64,000 nucleotides of DNA from Verrucomicrobiota bacterium (lineage in GTDB: Bacteria; Verrucomicrobiota; Kiritimatiellia; SS1-B-03-39; UBA6053), in the NCBI GenBank assembly GCA_020831635.1, contig JAFIGC010000001.1:57217-121216 (forward strand), written 5' to 3'. Below, one piece after another: positions 1 to 9,987 of this stretch (positions are counted from its first letter, which is position 1; every line of letters starts with the position of its first letter). Under the pieces are notes generated by a model. That model was not told the DNA's origin, did not search any database, and saw nothing but the letters and a program-made list of their open reading frames with translations. The position numbers and the translations under genes were made by a program.

Positions 1-387
1 AAATTCATTGGCGAGACGGGCGAGTTCGTCCTGGCGTTCGTCCCTGTCATCGTCCTCTGGCAAATCGAGGGACACTTCCCATCGGATGACCCGTTCTTCG
101 GGTTCGTCCGTCATCGCCCGCAAATCGGCCAAGGTTTTTTGATGCGTCTCCTTCAAAGCCCCCACCTCGCGCAGATACGTTTCCATGGCTTGAATTGCGG
201 CGGGATCCGTTTCGGGGTCCGCCCGCAGGTTCTCCAGACGATCCGCGATCCGTCTTTCCGTCGCTTCCGCCAGGCGCACATCCGCCTCCGCGCGACGCAC
301 CCGCGCCTCCACGTCCGCGGGCGCCGCAGATCCCCAAAAGGGCAGGCCGCAGAAACAGGCAAATAGAATGAATGAATGGAAACGCAT
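1..387 (-). CDS. Secreted coiled-coil-like hypothetical protein (3' end runs off the window)
   Basis: Manual translation of the minus strand from ATG at 387 gives MRFHSFILFACFCGLPFWGSAAPADVEARVRRAEADVRLAEATERRIADRLENLRADPETDPAAIQAMETYLREVGALKETHQ..., open to position 1. Signal peptide plus charged helical sequence. Absent from the ORF track because no stop lies in the window. Confidence 0.75.
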   Translation of the reverse strand, partial: MRFHSFILFACFCGLPFWGSAAPADVEARVRRAEADVRLAEATERRIADRLENLRADPETDPAAIQAMETYLREVGALKETHQKTLADLRAMTDEPEERVIRWEVSLDLPEDDDRDERQDELARLANEF

Positions 388-590
388 GATCATGATAAAG
401 CTTTGAGTCGGATTCACCGGGATACGTTCACCGGAAACATCCAACCGTACCTTCTTCAGCATGTATCCGAAGTCGGTAATTGTCAATCCGTCATTGCGAA
501 TGGGGTATTCTCTTACGTGCAAAATGGCCGGGCCAAGGATACCGTACCTGGAGTACCTCTATCCGCGTCCATTATCAATCCCCTTGGCTG

Positions 591-1589
591 CTAAAAGCGA
601 AAACCCACGCGCGCCCCGAGGATGGTGTATTCCAAGGTGACATCCCGATTCAGACCGGCAAAACGGCGTTCTCCGGTGAGGGTGTAATCAATTTCGACCT
701 GTTCCAGATAGATGCCGGCCAGGAAGTCGACCCGGTCGCCGAGTGGGAAAATGCCATACAGATTGCTTTCAATGGCCTTGTAAGTGAATTCGATGCCCTC
801 GAAATTATCCGCTCTCAGGCGCAGTCGGCTCATCGAGCTTTGGAAATCCAGAAACTTGAAAGTGGTTTCGGCCACGATTTGAATGCTGTTGGGATCGGCG
901 GGGTTGAAATCAAAGCGAAGTTCTCCGCCAAAGCCGTATTCGGGAATCACGGCCCGCTCCCGGTTGGTGCCGCGCCCCTGTCTGGCGAAAAGCCGTCGGG
1001 TTTCGCCTTCGAATTCCACCGAAGCCACGGAGCCGGCATCAATGGTATATTCGTAATCGGTGTATTGGAGCCCCAGGTGTAGCCAGGGGGAAAAGCGCAG
1101 GCGACCCTCCGGGTTCAGGGTCAGGGGCGTGATCCGAAAACCGCCGCCAAACCACAGGGATTCCGCTTCGATGGTGTAGGTGGTGTCGACTGGAACCAGA
1201 AGATACCCCAATTCCTGGCCTTCAAACGTGATGCCGGACACACTGAATCGAAATTCCTGTTGGGCCACCCCGGAGCCTTTGGCGGAACTTTGGCGATAAT
1301 CCATAAAAAAGGTCAGCCATTTCCCTTTGAGTTTGCCACCCAAAATCAGGGAATGTCCATCGTCCTTCAGGCCAAGCTCGCTAAAGTTCACGGTCAATCC
1401 GCCGGGGAGGAAGTCGTCTTCTTTGTTTTCCCCCACGGTTCCTTCCACATCCCTGAGCGTGCCCAGTCCACCGTAAATCTCGGTGGCAAAGCCTTTGGCG
1501 TCGCTTCGGCCACCGCCGATCCATTGGGCGTGAACGGGTCCGAGCGAGCAGAGTAGGCATAGAAAACTGAAAATAGATTTGATCGACAT
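591..1589 (-). CDS. Outer-membrane beta-barrel-like protein
   Basis: 332-aa ORF, signal peptide MSIKSIFSFLCLLCSLGPVHAQ, alternating-polarity strands, C-terminal aromatic ...GARVGFRF. Confidence 0.65.
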   Translation of the reverse strand: MSIKSIFSFLCLLCSLGPVHAQWIGGGRSDAKGFATEIYGGLGTLRDVEGTVGENKEDDFLPGGLTVNFSELGLKDDGHSLILGGKLKGKWLTFFMDYRQSSAKGSGVAQQEFRFSVSGITFEGQELGYLLVPVDTTYTIEAESLWFGGGFRITPLTLNPEGRLRFSPWLHLGLQYTDYEYTIDAGSVASVEFEGETRRLFARQGRGTNRERAVIPEYGFGGELRFDFNPADPNSIQIVAETTFKFLDFQSSMSRLRLRADNFEGIEFTYKAIESNLYGIFPLGDRVDFLAGIYLEQVEIDYTLTGERRFAGLNRDVTLEYTILGARVGFRF

Positions 1590-1682
1590 TTGACGGGTCT
1601 TTGCTTTTGTGTTGTTGCGATATCAGGGCGTTTGCGTGGGATTTAACCTTGTTTCCTTTGAAAATGCGAGTAGAATTTGCGC

Positions 1683-2669
1683 ATGATTTTATTGACCCCC
1701 AACACGAAAAATTCCCGGACATCCGAAGTGGATCTGGTTCCCGCCATTCAAAAGTTGAAACGGGAAATGAATGCCATCATTTTGGCGCATTACTATCAGG
1801 TGGATGAAATCCAGGATGTGGCCGATTTCATTGGGGACAGTTTGGATTTGTCCCGCAAGGCCGCGGACACGGATGCGGACGTGATTGTTTTTTGCGGGGT
1901 GCATTTCATGGCCGAGACCGCGAAAGTGCTTTCTCCGCACAAAACCGTTTTGCTGCCGGATTTGGCGGCGGGTTGTTCGCTGGCCGAAAGCGCGCCTCCG
2001 GAGGCGTTCAAGGCCTTTGTGGATGCGCACCCCAACCATTTGGTGGTCAATTACGTGAATACGTCCGCGGCCGTGAAGGCGCTGACGGATTATTGCGTGA
2101 CCTCTTCGAACGCGGTGCAGGTGATCAACAGCCTGCCCCCGGAACAAGAAATCATTTTTGGCCCCGACAAGTATCTGGGAGACTGGGTGCGCCGTGAAAC
2201 CGGTCGGGACATGCTGCTGTGGGAAGGGTCTTGCGAAGTGCATGAAATTTTCAGCGAACAGGCGATTTCGGAAATGATGCAGGAAAACCCTGGGGCCAAG
2301 GTATTGGTGCATCCCGAATGTCCCGGTCCGGTGCGGGATCTGGGGGATGTGGTGGGCAGCACCAAGCGCTTGTTGGAGGCGGTGGCCAACGGGCCGGAAG
2401 ACGCCACCTATATCGTGGTCACCGAGCCGGGCATCATTCACAAAATGAAGGAAGCCGCCCCCAAGGCGACCTTCCTGATGGCACCGGCCTCCGTGAGCGG
2501 CAGCGAAGAAGGGAGTTGCACCACCTGCAATACCTGCCCGCACATGAAGCGCAACACCTTGGAGAAGCTGTACCTGTGCATGAAAAATCGGTCTCCGGAA
2601 ATTTTTCTGGACGAGGAAATCGTGCGCAAGGCGCGAATTCCCATTGAACGCATGATCGCGATTGGTTAA
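1683..2669 (+). CDS. nadA: Quinolinate synthase NadA
   Basis: NAIILAHYYQVDEIQDVADFIGDSLDLSRKAA, VVTEPGIIHKMKEAAP, CTTCNTCPHMKRNTLEKLY. ATG at 1683 preferred over the upstream TTG at 1677. Confidence 0.93.
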   Translation: MILLTPNTKNSRTSEVDLVPAIQKLKREMNAIILAHYYQVDEIQDVADFIGDSLDLSRKAADTDADVIVFCGVHFMAETAKVLSPHKTVLLPDLAAGCSLAESAPPEAFKAFVDAHPNHLVVNYVNTSAAVKALTDYCVTSSNAVQVINSLPPEQEIIFGPDKYLGDWVRRETGRDMLLWEGSCEVHEIFSEQAISEMMQENPGAKVLVHPECPGPVRDLGDVVGSTKRLLEAVANGPEDATYIVVTEPGIIHKMKEAAPKATFLMAPASVSGSEEGSCTTCNTCPHMKRNTLEKLYLCMKNRSPEIFLDEEIVRKARIPIERMIAIG

Positions 2670-2717
2670 TTATTTCACTTCAACCCAATGATATGCCTAT
2701 AAACAGGAGGAAAACAA

Positions 2718-3641
2718 ATGCCGGAAGTTGAATTGCAGAATGGTGCCTTGCAACAGGGGATGGATGAAGCCGTAAACGGGATTGCCGAAAACGGCGAAGC
2801 CGCCACGGAGTTGGCCCTGGATTTTGAAACCGTGGCCGAGCTTGCCAAAGTGGCCTCGCCATTTGTCGCTCAGTTGCTGTTGGCGATCCTCATTTTGATT
2901 GTGGGCCGCATTGTGGCGGGGATGATTCGATCGGTGATTCGAAAGGTCATGGAGAGTCGAAAAGTGGACCCGACGATCATCGGCTTTGTCGCCGGTTTGG
3001 TGTACGCGCTCATTATGGCCGGTGTCGTCCTGGCCGCCCTGCAACGGGTCGGCGTGCAAACCGCCTCCTTTGTTGCGATTATCGGTGCGGCGGGTTTGGC
3101 CGTGGGCTTGGCGCTTCAGGGATCGTTGGCGAATTTCGCGGCGGGCTTTATGCTGATCCTCTTCAAGCCATTCAAAGTCGGGAATTTCGTGGATGCGGGC
3201 GGAACCATGGGCATTGTCGAGGAAATCGGCATTTTCACCACCACCATGCGCACGCCCGACAACAAGGTCATCGTGGTGCCCAACAATGCCATCACCAGTG
3301 GAAATATCACCAACTTTTCCGCCCGCGATACCCGTCGGGTGGATCTCACCGTGGGAGTTAGCTACAGCGACAATCTTCAGGGCGTCAAGGAATTGTTGCT
3401 CAAGATGCTGGAGGACGACGAGCGGGTGCTGGACGACCCCGCCCCGACCGTGGGGGTGATTGAACTGGGGGACAGCAGTGTCAATTTCTGCGTCCGCCCC
3501 TGGGTGAACGCCGCCGACTTTTGGCCCGTGACCTTTGATTTGAATCAACGCATGAAAGAGCGTCTGGAAGCCGCAGGATACAGCATTCCCTTCCCGCAAC
3601 GGGACGTGCATCTGTATCAGGAAACCGTGGAGAAAAGCTAA
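2718..3641 (+). CDS. MscS-family mechanosensitive ion channel
   Basis: TM helices followed by GAAGLAVGLALQGSLANFAAGFMLILFKPFKVGNFVDAGGTMGIVEEIGIFTTTMRTPDNKVIVVPNNAITSGNITNFS, a classic MscS core. Confidence 0.92.
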   Translation: MPEVELQNGALQQGMDEAVNGIAENGEAATELALDFETVAELAKVASPFVAQLLLAILILIVGRIVAGMIRSVIRKVMESRKVDPTIIGFVAGLVYALIMAGVVLAALQRVGVQTASFVAIIGAAGLAVGLALQGSLANFAAGFMLILFKPFKVGNFVDAGGTMGIVEEIGIFTTTMRTPDNKVIVVPNNAITSGNITNFSARDTRRVDLTVGVSYSDNLQGVKELLLKMLEDDERVLDDPAPTVGVIELGDSSVNFCVRPWVNAADFWPVTFDLNQRMKERLEAAGYSIPFPQRDVHLYQETVEKS

Positions 3642-3676
3642 GACAAATTTCATCCGCAACTGAAACCGCATTTCTG

Positions 3677-3759
3677 AATCCTAATCGTAATCGTACGCAT
3701 AATCCTAATTGACGAACGAATCGTTTCTTTTGAGTACGATTAGGATTAGGTTTAGGATT
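3677..3759. repeat. Imperfect inverted repeat built from hexamer-like TAATC(G/C) units (copy A)
   Basis: AATCCTAATCGTAATCGTACGCATAATCC ... AGTACGATTAGGATTAGGTTTAGGATT. Related in composition and layout to 26836-26923 and 30219-30307. Confidence 0.7.
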
Positions 3760-3867
3760 TCAAGTGTGCTCAGTCACTGTATTCAAATTTCTGAACAGTC
3801 ACACTTTTTGACGTCATCTTCCTTTTGAATATGATTGAACCCAACCCAACCCCACCAGGAGACCCCC

Positions 3868-4080
3868 ATGGAATTCGTGAAAATTGCAAACTACAACAAC
3901 AAGCTGACTGCGGAGACCTCGGCACATTTGCTGGACGAAAAGGACATTCCGTACCAGATCCACAGCGATGAAGGGCTCTTCGGAGAAGGCGGGGTCAGCC
4001 CCTACGTCTTCTTAAGCGTGCCCACGGAACGGGAAGCGGAAGCGCGGGAAATCCTGGATGCGGTCAGCCCCAACGAGTGA
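3868..4080 (+). CDS. DUF2007-like small signal-transducing protein
   Basis: MEFVKIANYNNKLTAETSAHLLDEKDIPYQIHSDEG...VPTEREAEAREIL. GGAG-type RBS just before ATG 3868. Confidence 0.65.
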   Translation: MEFVKIANYNNKLTAETSAHLLDEKDIPYQIHSDEGLFGEGGVSPYVFLSVPTEREAEAREILDAVSPNE

Positions 4081-4165
4081 GTGCCTTCATCATATCGTAG
4101 GATTCCCGATGATTTCTATAGTATGGTGGGCTCTCTGATTTGAACCCCAACCCACTGGTTTTTCC

Positions 4166-5872
4166 ATGTACATTTCTCCCCATGCCGATTTGCGTTTCGA
4201 GCCTTTTTCCCGTCGCGGGAGCTATTTGAATTTCCGTCGGTTTGACGGGATCACCTCTCCGGAAAAAAATATGAGCGGGGTCTATCTGAGACAATGCAAC
4301 GGCGCCCGCTTTTACGATCATACCCTGGCCCGCGTGACCTTGAACGGACGGGACCCGGTCAGCGCTTGGGACGAGGCCAAACTGATCCTGACGCCCGAGG
4401 AAGGTCAGGGTCAGGTGGAGATTGTGTTCGACGGCACCGACGCGGTTCGCATGCGGGGGGCGGATTGTGAACTGGAATTGGAATTCGCCCCCCACATGGG
4501 GGCTTCCATGTATCCTGCCCGCAACGGCGCTTGGGAGGTCAATGCGCGGGGCTGTCATCGCAAGGTTTTGATGCATACGCTCCTGGGGATCCTGGAGCCC
4601 CTCACGGATTGGGAAGGGGAAAACAGCCGTCGAATGGTGGCCCGCATGGCACCGGACGCCGATGGCCAATGGGAATTGGCCCTGGACGTGTATTTGAGCA
4701 CCTGGAACCCTCGGGAGTTTCGTCCGCTGGAGGCCGGTGAAAACGAAATCCGACAAGATTTTGCGGACTTTTTGGGACGGATTTCGATCTGTGCGCCCGA
4801 ATTCGAGGAGGCCCGGATTCGGGCCGCGTACGTCAATTGGTCCGCCATTGTGCGACCCAGCGGCAACTTCATGCGTCCGGCCATGCTCATGAGCAAAAAC
4901 CATATGGCCAACGTCTGGAGCTGGGACCACGCCTTCAATGCCATGGCTCACATGGCGGGCGATCCCGAACTTGCCTGGGATCAGATGATGCTGATGGCGG
5001 ACCGTCAGAACGAACACGGCGCTTTTCCCGACGCCCAGAACGATGTACACGAACATTTCAATTTCTGCAAACCGCCGATACACGGTTGGGCGGTGTCCCG
5101 CCTGCGGGCCACGCGTCCCGAATTTTTCACCCCGGAGCGACTTCGCGAAACCGTGGGATGGCTGGAACCCTGGACGCGGTGGTGGTTGAACCACCGGCTT
5201 TGGGAAGAAGGAGGTCTGCCCATTTACCTGCATGGCAACGACAGCGGATGGGACAACAGCACCTTTTTCCTCAAAGGCGTGCCCGTGTTCACCCCGGATC
5301 TCCCCGCGTTTTTGGTGTTGCAGTGTCGGGAGCTTTCCCAACTTCACCATATGCTGGGGCAGCATGCCGACGCCCAATACTGGATGGGGCAGTCGGAACG
5401 TTTGTTGAACTTGCTGCTGGAAACGCTTTGGGACGGGGAGCGGTTCCACGCGATCCGCCTTCCCCAAAACGAGAAAATTTCCACCGACACCCTCATCGAA
5501 ACCATTCCCCTGGTGCTGGGCGATCTCTTGCCCGAGGAAATCCGCACCAAAGTCGTGGCCCGCTTGCATCGGTATCTGACCCCGCACGGTCCCGCCACCG
5601 AGCATCCCGAAAGTCCCCATTACAAATCCGACGGCTATTGGCGCGGTCCGATTTGGGCGCCCTCCACCTTCCTCCTGGTTGATGGATTGAGGCGGGGCGG
5701 ACACCGGGATCTTGCGGACGATATCGCGGACCGTTTTCTGAAACTGTGCGCGAAATCGGGTTTCGCGGAAAATTTCGACGCCCTCACCGGCGAGCCGCTC
5801 CGCGACAAAGCTTACACTTGGACCTCAAGCGTCTTTTTGATTTTGGCCGCCGGACGGGTGGGGGGGAAATGA
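4166..5872 (+). CDS. GH63/GH37-like (alpha/alpha)6-barrel glycoside hydrolase
   Basis: 568 aa; NHMANVWSWDHAFNAMAHMAGDPELAWDQMMLMADRQNEHGAFPDAQND and DGYWRGPIWAPSTFLLVDGLRR...FAENFDALTGEPLRDKAYTWTSSVFL, trehalase/glucosidase-type motifs. Confidence 0.72.
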   Translation: MYISPHADLRFEPFSRRGSYLNFRRFDGITSPEKNMSGVYLRQCNGARFYDHTLARVTLNGRDPVSAWDEAKLILTPEEGQGQVEIVFDGTDAVRMRGADCELELEFAPHMGASMYPARNGAWEVNARGCHRKVLMHTLLGILEPLTDWEGENSRRMVARMAPDADGQWELALDVYLSTWNPREFRPLEAGENEIRQDFADFLGRISICAPEFEEARIRAAYVNWSAIVRPSGNFMRPAMLMSKNHMANVWSWDHAFNAMAHMAGDPELAWDQMMLMADRQNEHGAFPDAQNDVHEHFNFCKPPIHGWAVSRLRATRPEFFTPERLRETVGWLEPWTRWWLNHRLWEEGGLPIYLHGNDSGWDNSTFFLKGVPVFTPDLPAFLVLQCRELSQLHHMLGQHADAQYWMGQSERLLNLLLETLWDGERFHAIRLPQNEKISTDTLIETIPLVLGDLLPEEIRTKVVARLHRYLTPHGPATEHPESPHYKSDGYWRGPIWAPSTFLLVDGLRRGGHRDLADDIADRFLKLCAKSGFAENFDALTGEPLRDKAYTWTSSVFLILAAGRVGGK

Positions 5873-6009
5873 CGGGAGCTGACCAAAGGCTTTACATTTT
5901 CAATTGGCTTTGCTTGAATTTCTTTCCTCGACAGATCGTTAGACAATCGTTAGTACTTATCATCATTCACTTTCCGCATTGATTTTGCCCACCCCTTAGG
6001 AGACATCCG

Positions 6010-6471
6010 ATGGATTTCAAAGATCTGAAAAAAATTATCGAACTGGTCAAGGAAAACGACATTATGGAGTTGGAGCTTCAGGATGGCGATTTTCGTTTGG
6101 CCACCAAACTGCGTGGCAACGACCCGGTTTATGTGACCACATCCGCCGCACCCCAAGCGCCCTCCGCATCGCCCGCCCCCTCGGCGCCGCAAGCGTCCGG
6201 CGGCGAAATGCCGCCGGCCCCGAAAGTGGACGCGCCGTCCATTAAATCCCCCATGGTGGGCACCTTTTACCGTTCCTCCTCACCGGATGCCGATCCATTT
6301 GTGAAAGCCGGGGATCTGGTGGAAGCCGATTCGACCGTTTGCATCATCGAGGCCATGAAAGTGATGAACGAAATCAAGGCGGAAGTCACCGGACGGATTA
6401 CCAAAATTTTGGTGGAAAATGCCGAAGCCGTGGAATTCGGTCAACCGCTGTTTGAAATTGAACCCGCCTAA
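6010..6471 (+). CDS. accB: Acetyl-CoA carboxylase biotin carboxyl carrier protein
   Basis: Pro/Ala-rich linker, then [47 protein letters not shown] (EAMKVMNE biotinylation motif). Immediately precedes accC. Confidence 0.95.
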   Translation: MDFKDLKKIIELVKENDIMELELQDGDFRLATKLRGNDPVYVTTSAAPQAPSASPAPSAPQASGGEMPPAPKVDAPSIKSPMVGTFYRSSSPDADPFVKAGDLVEADSTVCIIEAMKVMNEIKAEVTGRITKILVENAEAVEFGQPLFEIEPA

Positions 6472-6480
6472 GGAGCCGTT

Positions 6481-7845
6481 ATGCAACGAGTTCTGATTGC
6501 CAACCGCGGGGAAATCGCACTCCGCATTATCCGAGCCTGTCGTGAGTTGGGCATCCACACCGTGGCCGTCTATAGTCAGGCGGACCGCGACGCCACCCAC
6601 GTGCAACTGGCGGACGACGCGATTTGCATCGGACCGGCCGCCGCTTCCGACAGCTACCTGAAAATCTCCAACATCATTAGCGCCGCCGAGGTTACGGACG
6701 TGGACGCCATTCACCCGGGCTACGGCTTTCTGGCGGAAAACGCGGATTTCGCCGAGATTTGCGCCAAGTGCAATTTGAAATTCATCGGTCCTTCCCCGGA
6801 GGCCATTCGCAAGATGGGCGATAAAAACACGGCCCGGGAAACCATGAAGGCCGGAGGCGTGCCCATCACCCCGGGAAGTGACGGTCTGGTGGCCAATGAA
6901 CAGGACGCCCTGCGCATTTCCCGCGAAATCGGCTATCCGGTGATTATCAAAGCCACCGCCGGCGGGGGCGGCAAAGGCATGCGCGTGGCCCACAACGACA
7001 TGACCTTGGTCAACGCCTTCACCACCGCTCGTCACGAGGCGGAGCGCGCCTTTGGCAATGCCGGGGTTTACATCGAAAAATACGTGGAAAGCGCCCGCCA
7101 CATCGAAGTGCAGATCATGGCGGATGAGCACGGGAACGTGGTGCATCTCGGGGAGCGCGATTGCAGTATGCAGCGTCGCAACCAGAAGGTGCTGGAAGAA
7201 GCGCCTTCCCCCGCCTTGGAACCGGAGGTGCGCGCCAAGCTCGGCGCGGCGGCCATCAAGGCGGCCAAAGCCGTGAATTACGCCAATGCGGGCACGGTGG
7301 AGTTTTTGTATGACGAGTTGGCCGGGGAATTTTATTTCATGGAGATGAACACCCGCATCCAGGTGGAACATCCCGTCACCGAAGAGGTGACCGGCATCGA
7401 CCTGATCAAGGAACAAATTCGGGTGGCCATGGGCGAAAAACTCAGCTTTACCCAGGACGACATCAAAATGCGGGGCCACGCCATCGAATTTCGTGTGAAT
7501 GCCGAAGATCCGGCCCGCAATTTCGCGCCGTCTCCGGGCAAAATCCATTGGGTAAACTTTCCGGGCGGCTTCGGAGTGCGCATCGATTCCGCCGTCTATC
7601 CCGGTTATGTGATTCCCCCTTATTACGACAGCATGGTGGCCAAACTGATCGTGCGCGGACGCAACCGCGAAGAAGCGTTGGCCCGACTCGACCGCGCCTT
7701 GAGCGAATTTTTCATCGACGGCCCCAAAACCACCATTCCGTTGGGCTTGGCCCTGTTGAAGGACGGCCAGTTCCTGAGTGGCAAGTACAACACCGGCTAC
7801 CTGGAAAAATTCATGAAAACGTATCGTCCCGAAGAAGACGATTGA
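6481..7845 (+). CDS. accC: Acetyl-CoA carboxylase biotin carboxylase subunit
   Basis: [25 protein letters not shown]..., [49 protein letters not shown]. Confidence 0.97.
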   Translation: MQRVLIANRGEIALRIIRACRELGIHTVAVYSQADRDATHVQLADDAICIGPAAASDSYLKISNIISAAEVTDVDAIHPGYGFLAENADFAEICAKCNLKFIGPSPEAIRKMGDKNTARETMKAGGVPITPGSDGLVANEQDALRISREIGYPVIIKATAGGGGKGMRVAHNDMTLVNAFTTARHEAERAFGNAGVYIEKYVESARHIEVQIMADEHGNVVHLGERDCSMQRRNQKVLEEAPSPALEPEVRAKLGAAAIKAAKAVNYANAGTVEFLYDELAGEFYFMEMNTRIQVEHPVTEEVTGIDLIKEQIRVAMGEKLSFTQDDIKMRGHAIEFRVNAEDPARNFAPSPGKIHWVNFPGGFGVRIDSAVYPGYVIPPYYDSMVAKLIVRGRNREEALARLDRALSEFFIDGPKTTIPLGLALLKDGQFLSGKYNTGYLEKFMKTYRPEEDD

Positions 7846-7874
7846 AATAAAACGTAAAGCGAGATCTGTAAAAC

Positions 7875-8792
7875 ATGACGCAACCGAAACTCGTGATCGT
7901 CGGCTCCATTGGCATTGATCACATCGAAACCCCGTCCGAAAAAAAAGAAAATCTGCTTGGAGGCTCCGCCAGCTATGCCTGTGCCGCGGCCTCCTTTTTC
8001 ACGCCGTCCGCCATGGTCGGGGTGGTGGGGGATGATTTCCCCCCGGAATTTCTGGCGTTGTATCAAAAATTTTCCGTGGACCTGACCGGACTGCAAAAAC
8101 GCGAGGGGCGCACCTTTTCCTGGAGCGGCGTGTACGAGGAAAACATGGACAACCGGGAAACCCTCGAAACCGTGCTCGGGGTGTTCGAGACGTTTCAGCC
8201 CGTGTTGCCGGAATCCTACAAAGCCGCGCCCCATGTCTTTTTGGGCAACATGGCCCCCGAATTGCAGTTGCGCGTGCTCGATCAGATGGACGACCCCCTG
8301 TTTGTGCTCGTCGACACCATGGATTTGTGGATTAACATTGCCCGCGAGAAACTCCTCGAGGTCATCGGCCGGGTGCACATGCTCACCCTCAACGAATCCG
8401 AAGCCCGTTTGTTGACCGGCACCCACAATTTGGTGGATGCCGCCCACGAATTGCTCAAGCTCGGTCCCGCCTATGTCCTGGTGAAAAAAGGGGAGCACGG
8501 CAGCATGTTATTCAGTCAAAAGGGCACCTACATCCAGCCCGCCTTTCCTTTGCGCAACGTGTTGGACCCCACCGGCGCGGGCGACTGCTTCGCAGGGGCG
8601 CTTATGGGATGGCTGGCCTCCAAAAGCGCATGTTCGGCCCGGGACATCCGTCAGGCCATGGTGCGGGGATCGGTGGTGGCTTCTTTTGGCGTGGAGGCCT
8701 TTAGTCTGGACCGTTTGGTGCGTCTGACCCCGGAAGAGATTCGGGAGCGCACCCAAGACTTGTTGTCGATGATGTCTCCCGAAGGAACGTAA
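7875..8792 (+). CDS. PfkB-family carbohydrate kinase
   Basis: 305 aa; GGSASYACAAASFF, LNESEARLLTG, DPTGAGDCFAGALMGWLA signature. Confidence 0.88.
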   Translation: MTQPKLVIVGSIGIDHIETPSEKKENLLGGSASYACAAASFFTPSAMVGVVGDDFPPEFLALYQKFSVDLTGLQKREGRTFSWSGVYEENMDNRETLETVLGVFETFQPVLPESYKAAPHVFLGNMAPELQLRVLDQMDDPLFVLVDTMDLWINIAREKLLEVIGRVHMLTLNESEARLLTGTHNLVDAAHELLKLGPAYVLVKKGEHGSMLFSQKGTYIQPAFPLRNVLDPTGAGDCFAGALMGWLASKSACSARDIRQAMVRGSVVASFGVEAFSLDRLVRLTPEEIRERTQDLLSMMSPEGT

Positions 8793-9987
8793 ACAGGCTT
8801 TGCACCAGTGCCAGACTCGTCGCGATCTGCAAAATGTGGATAAGGGACATGAGGCTGGGGTGATATAGACGAACGCCGATCAGATAGCCCGCAGCGATCA
8901 GGATGAGGGGCCACAAGTGCCGAACGCGATTTTGGGCCAGTTCATAGTGCAGCACCACATGCACCAGTCCCAGCGGAGCCATGGCCAGTCCCATGTGGCG
9001 GACCATGGCGACGTGTTGGGGGGCCGGGTTTTGAATGCCGTAGAGCAGCCAGAGCAAAAGATCCGCCCCCAGCCAACATCCGGCCAAGGCGACCAAAATC
9101 AGGGCCAGGGTAAACGCGCAGGCCTTTTTCAGCAGATGAGGCGCCTGCCCCACGACCTTGGGGAACATGGCGGCGGCCACGGGAAGCGGGAGCCACAAAA
9201 TCATCCGCCCCAATACGGCGGCCCGGGCGAAATGTCCGGCGGCATCGGCGGGGAAAAATCGTTTGGCCAACACCACGTCCGCGGACATCAGCACCGCAAA
9301 CCCCAGCAGGGCGGGCATGGCTTTCAGCGTCGAACCCATTAGGGGAGGGTACGGGGATGGCGCGGAATCCCTTGGACCGTGCAAGCGCCGAAGGGCCCAC
9401 AGGCTGATGCCCAAGGCCATGCACATGCCCAAGCCATGGGCCAGCAGCGCCCAACCCGCGGTTTTCGCGCCCAGCAGGAGGCAAAACACCAAAAACACGG
9501 CCCGCGGCATAAACAGCAGACCGCTGCGCGCGGCCAGCCAGCCAAAACGCTGCAAACCCTGGAGGGCGGCGCCCGTGAGCAGTAAAAACAAATTCATGGC
9601 AATGATCAGCATGGCCAAAAGCACCGGGGCGCGGCGCGGCATGCCCAGCCAATCGCCCACGGAACCGGCAAACACAATGGAAAGCAGCATCAGCGCCGCG
9701 GCGACAAGCCCCAGTCGGCGAAACCAGCGACACAGCAGATGGTGGAGTTGGGCGTGACGACCCGATTGGTTGAGAACGGCAAATGCGCGGGTTATGGACA
9801 AGCCCAAGGCGCCCAGGGGCAGGGAGGTCATGTTGACGACCGCCAACAGGGCCACCAGCATGCCGTATTCACCGTCGGTGAGCCATCGTCCGGAAATGAA
9901 GTGATAGGCATAATTCCCGAAATGGCCGGCCAAGGTGGCCGCCATCATCAGGAAACTGTGCTGCCCCAATCGGTCCGGCTTGTTCAC
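8701..9987 (-). CDS. Polysaccharide/lipid-linked oligosaccharide flippase-like membrane protein
   Basis: 428 aa, many TM helices (MNKPDRLGQHSFLMMAATLAGHFGNYAYHFISGRWLTDGEYGMLVALLAVVNMTSLPLGALGLS...). ATGA-type overlap with the upstream GT2 gene. Confidence 0.72.
   Translation of the reverse strand: MNKPDRLGQHSFLMMAATLAGHFGNYAYHFISGRWLTDGEYGMLVALLAVVNMTSLPLGALGLSITRAFAVLNQSGRHAQLHHLLCRWFRRLGLVAAALMLLSIVFAGSVGDWLGMPRRAPVLLAMLIIAMNLFLLLTGAALQGLQRFGWLAARSGLLFMPRAVFLVFCLLLGAKTAGWALLAHGLGMCMALGISLWALRRLHGPRDSAPSPYPPLMGSTLKAMPALLGFAVLMSADVVLAKRFFPADAAGHFARAAVLGRMILWLPLPVAAAMFPKVVGQAPHLLKKACAFTLALILVALAGCWLGADLLLWLLYGIQNPAPQHVAMVRHMGLAMAPLGLVHVVLHYELAQNRVRHLWPLILIAAGYLIGVRLYHPSLMSLIHILQIATSLALVQSLFTFLRETSSTTSLGCAPESLPGSDAPNGPD

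Noticed and set aside
4064-5704. 546-aa minus-strand ORF antisense to the GH63-like gene
   Set aside because: Shadow ORF; no coherent motif, and the opposite strand is well supported.
6280-7548. 422-aa minus-strand ORF antisense to accC/accB
   Set aside because: Codon-bias shadow of a high-GC gene. The His/Gly/Phe-rich translation has no recognisable domain, and the opposite strand is unambiguous accC.
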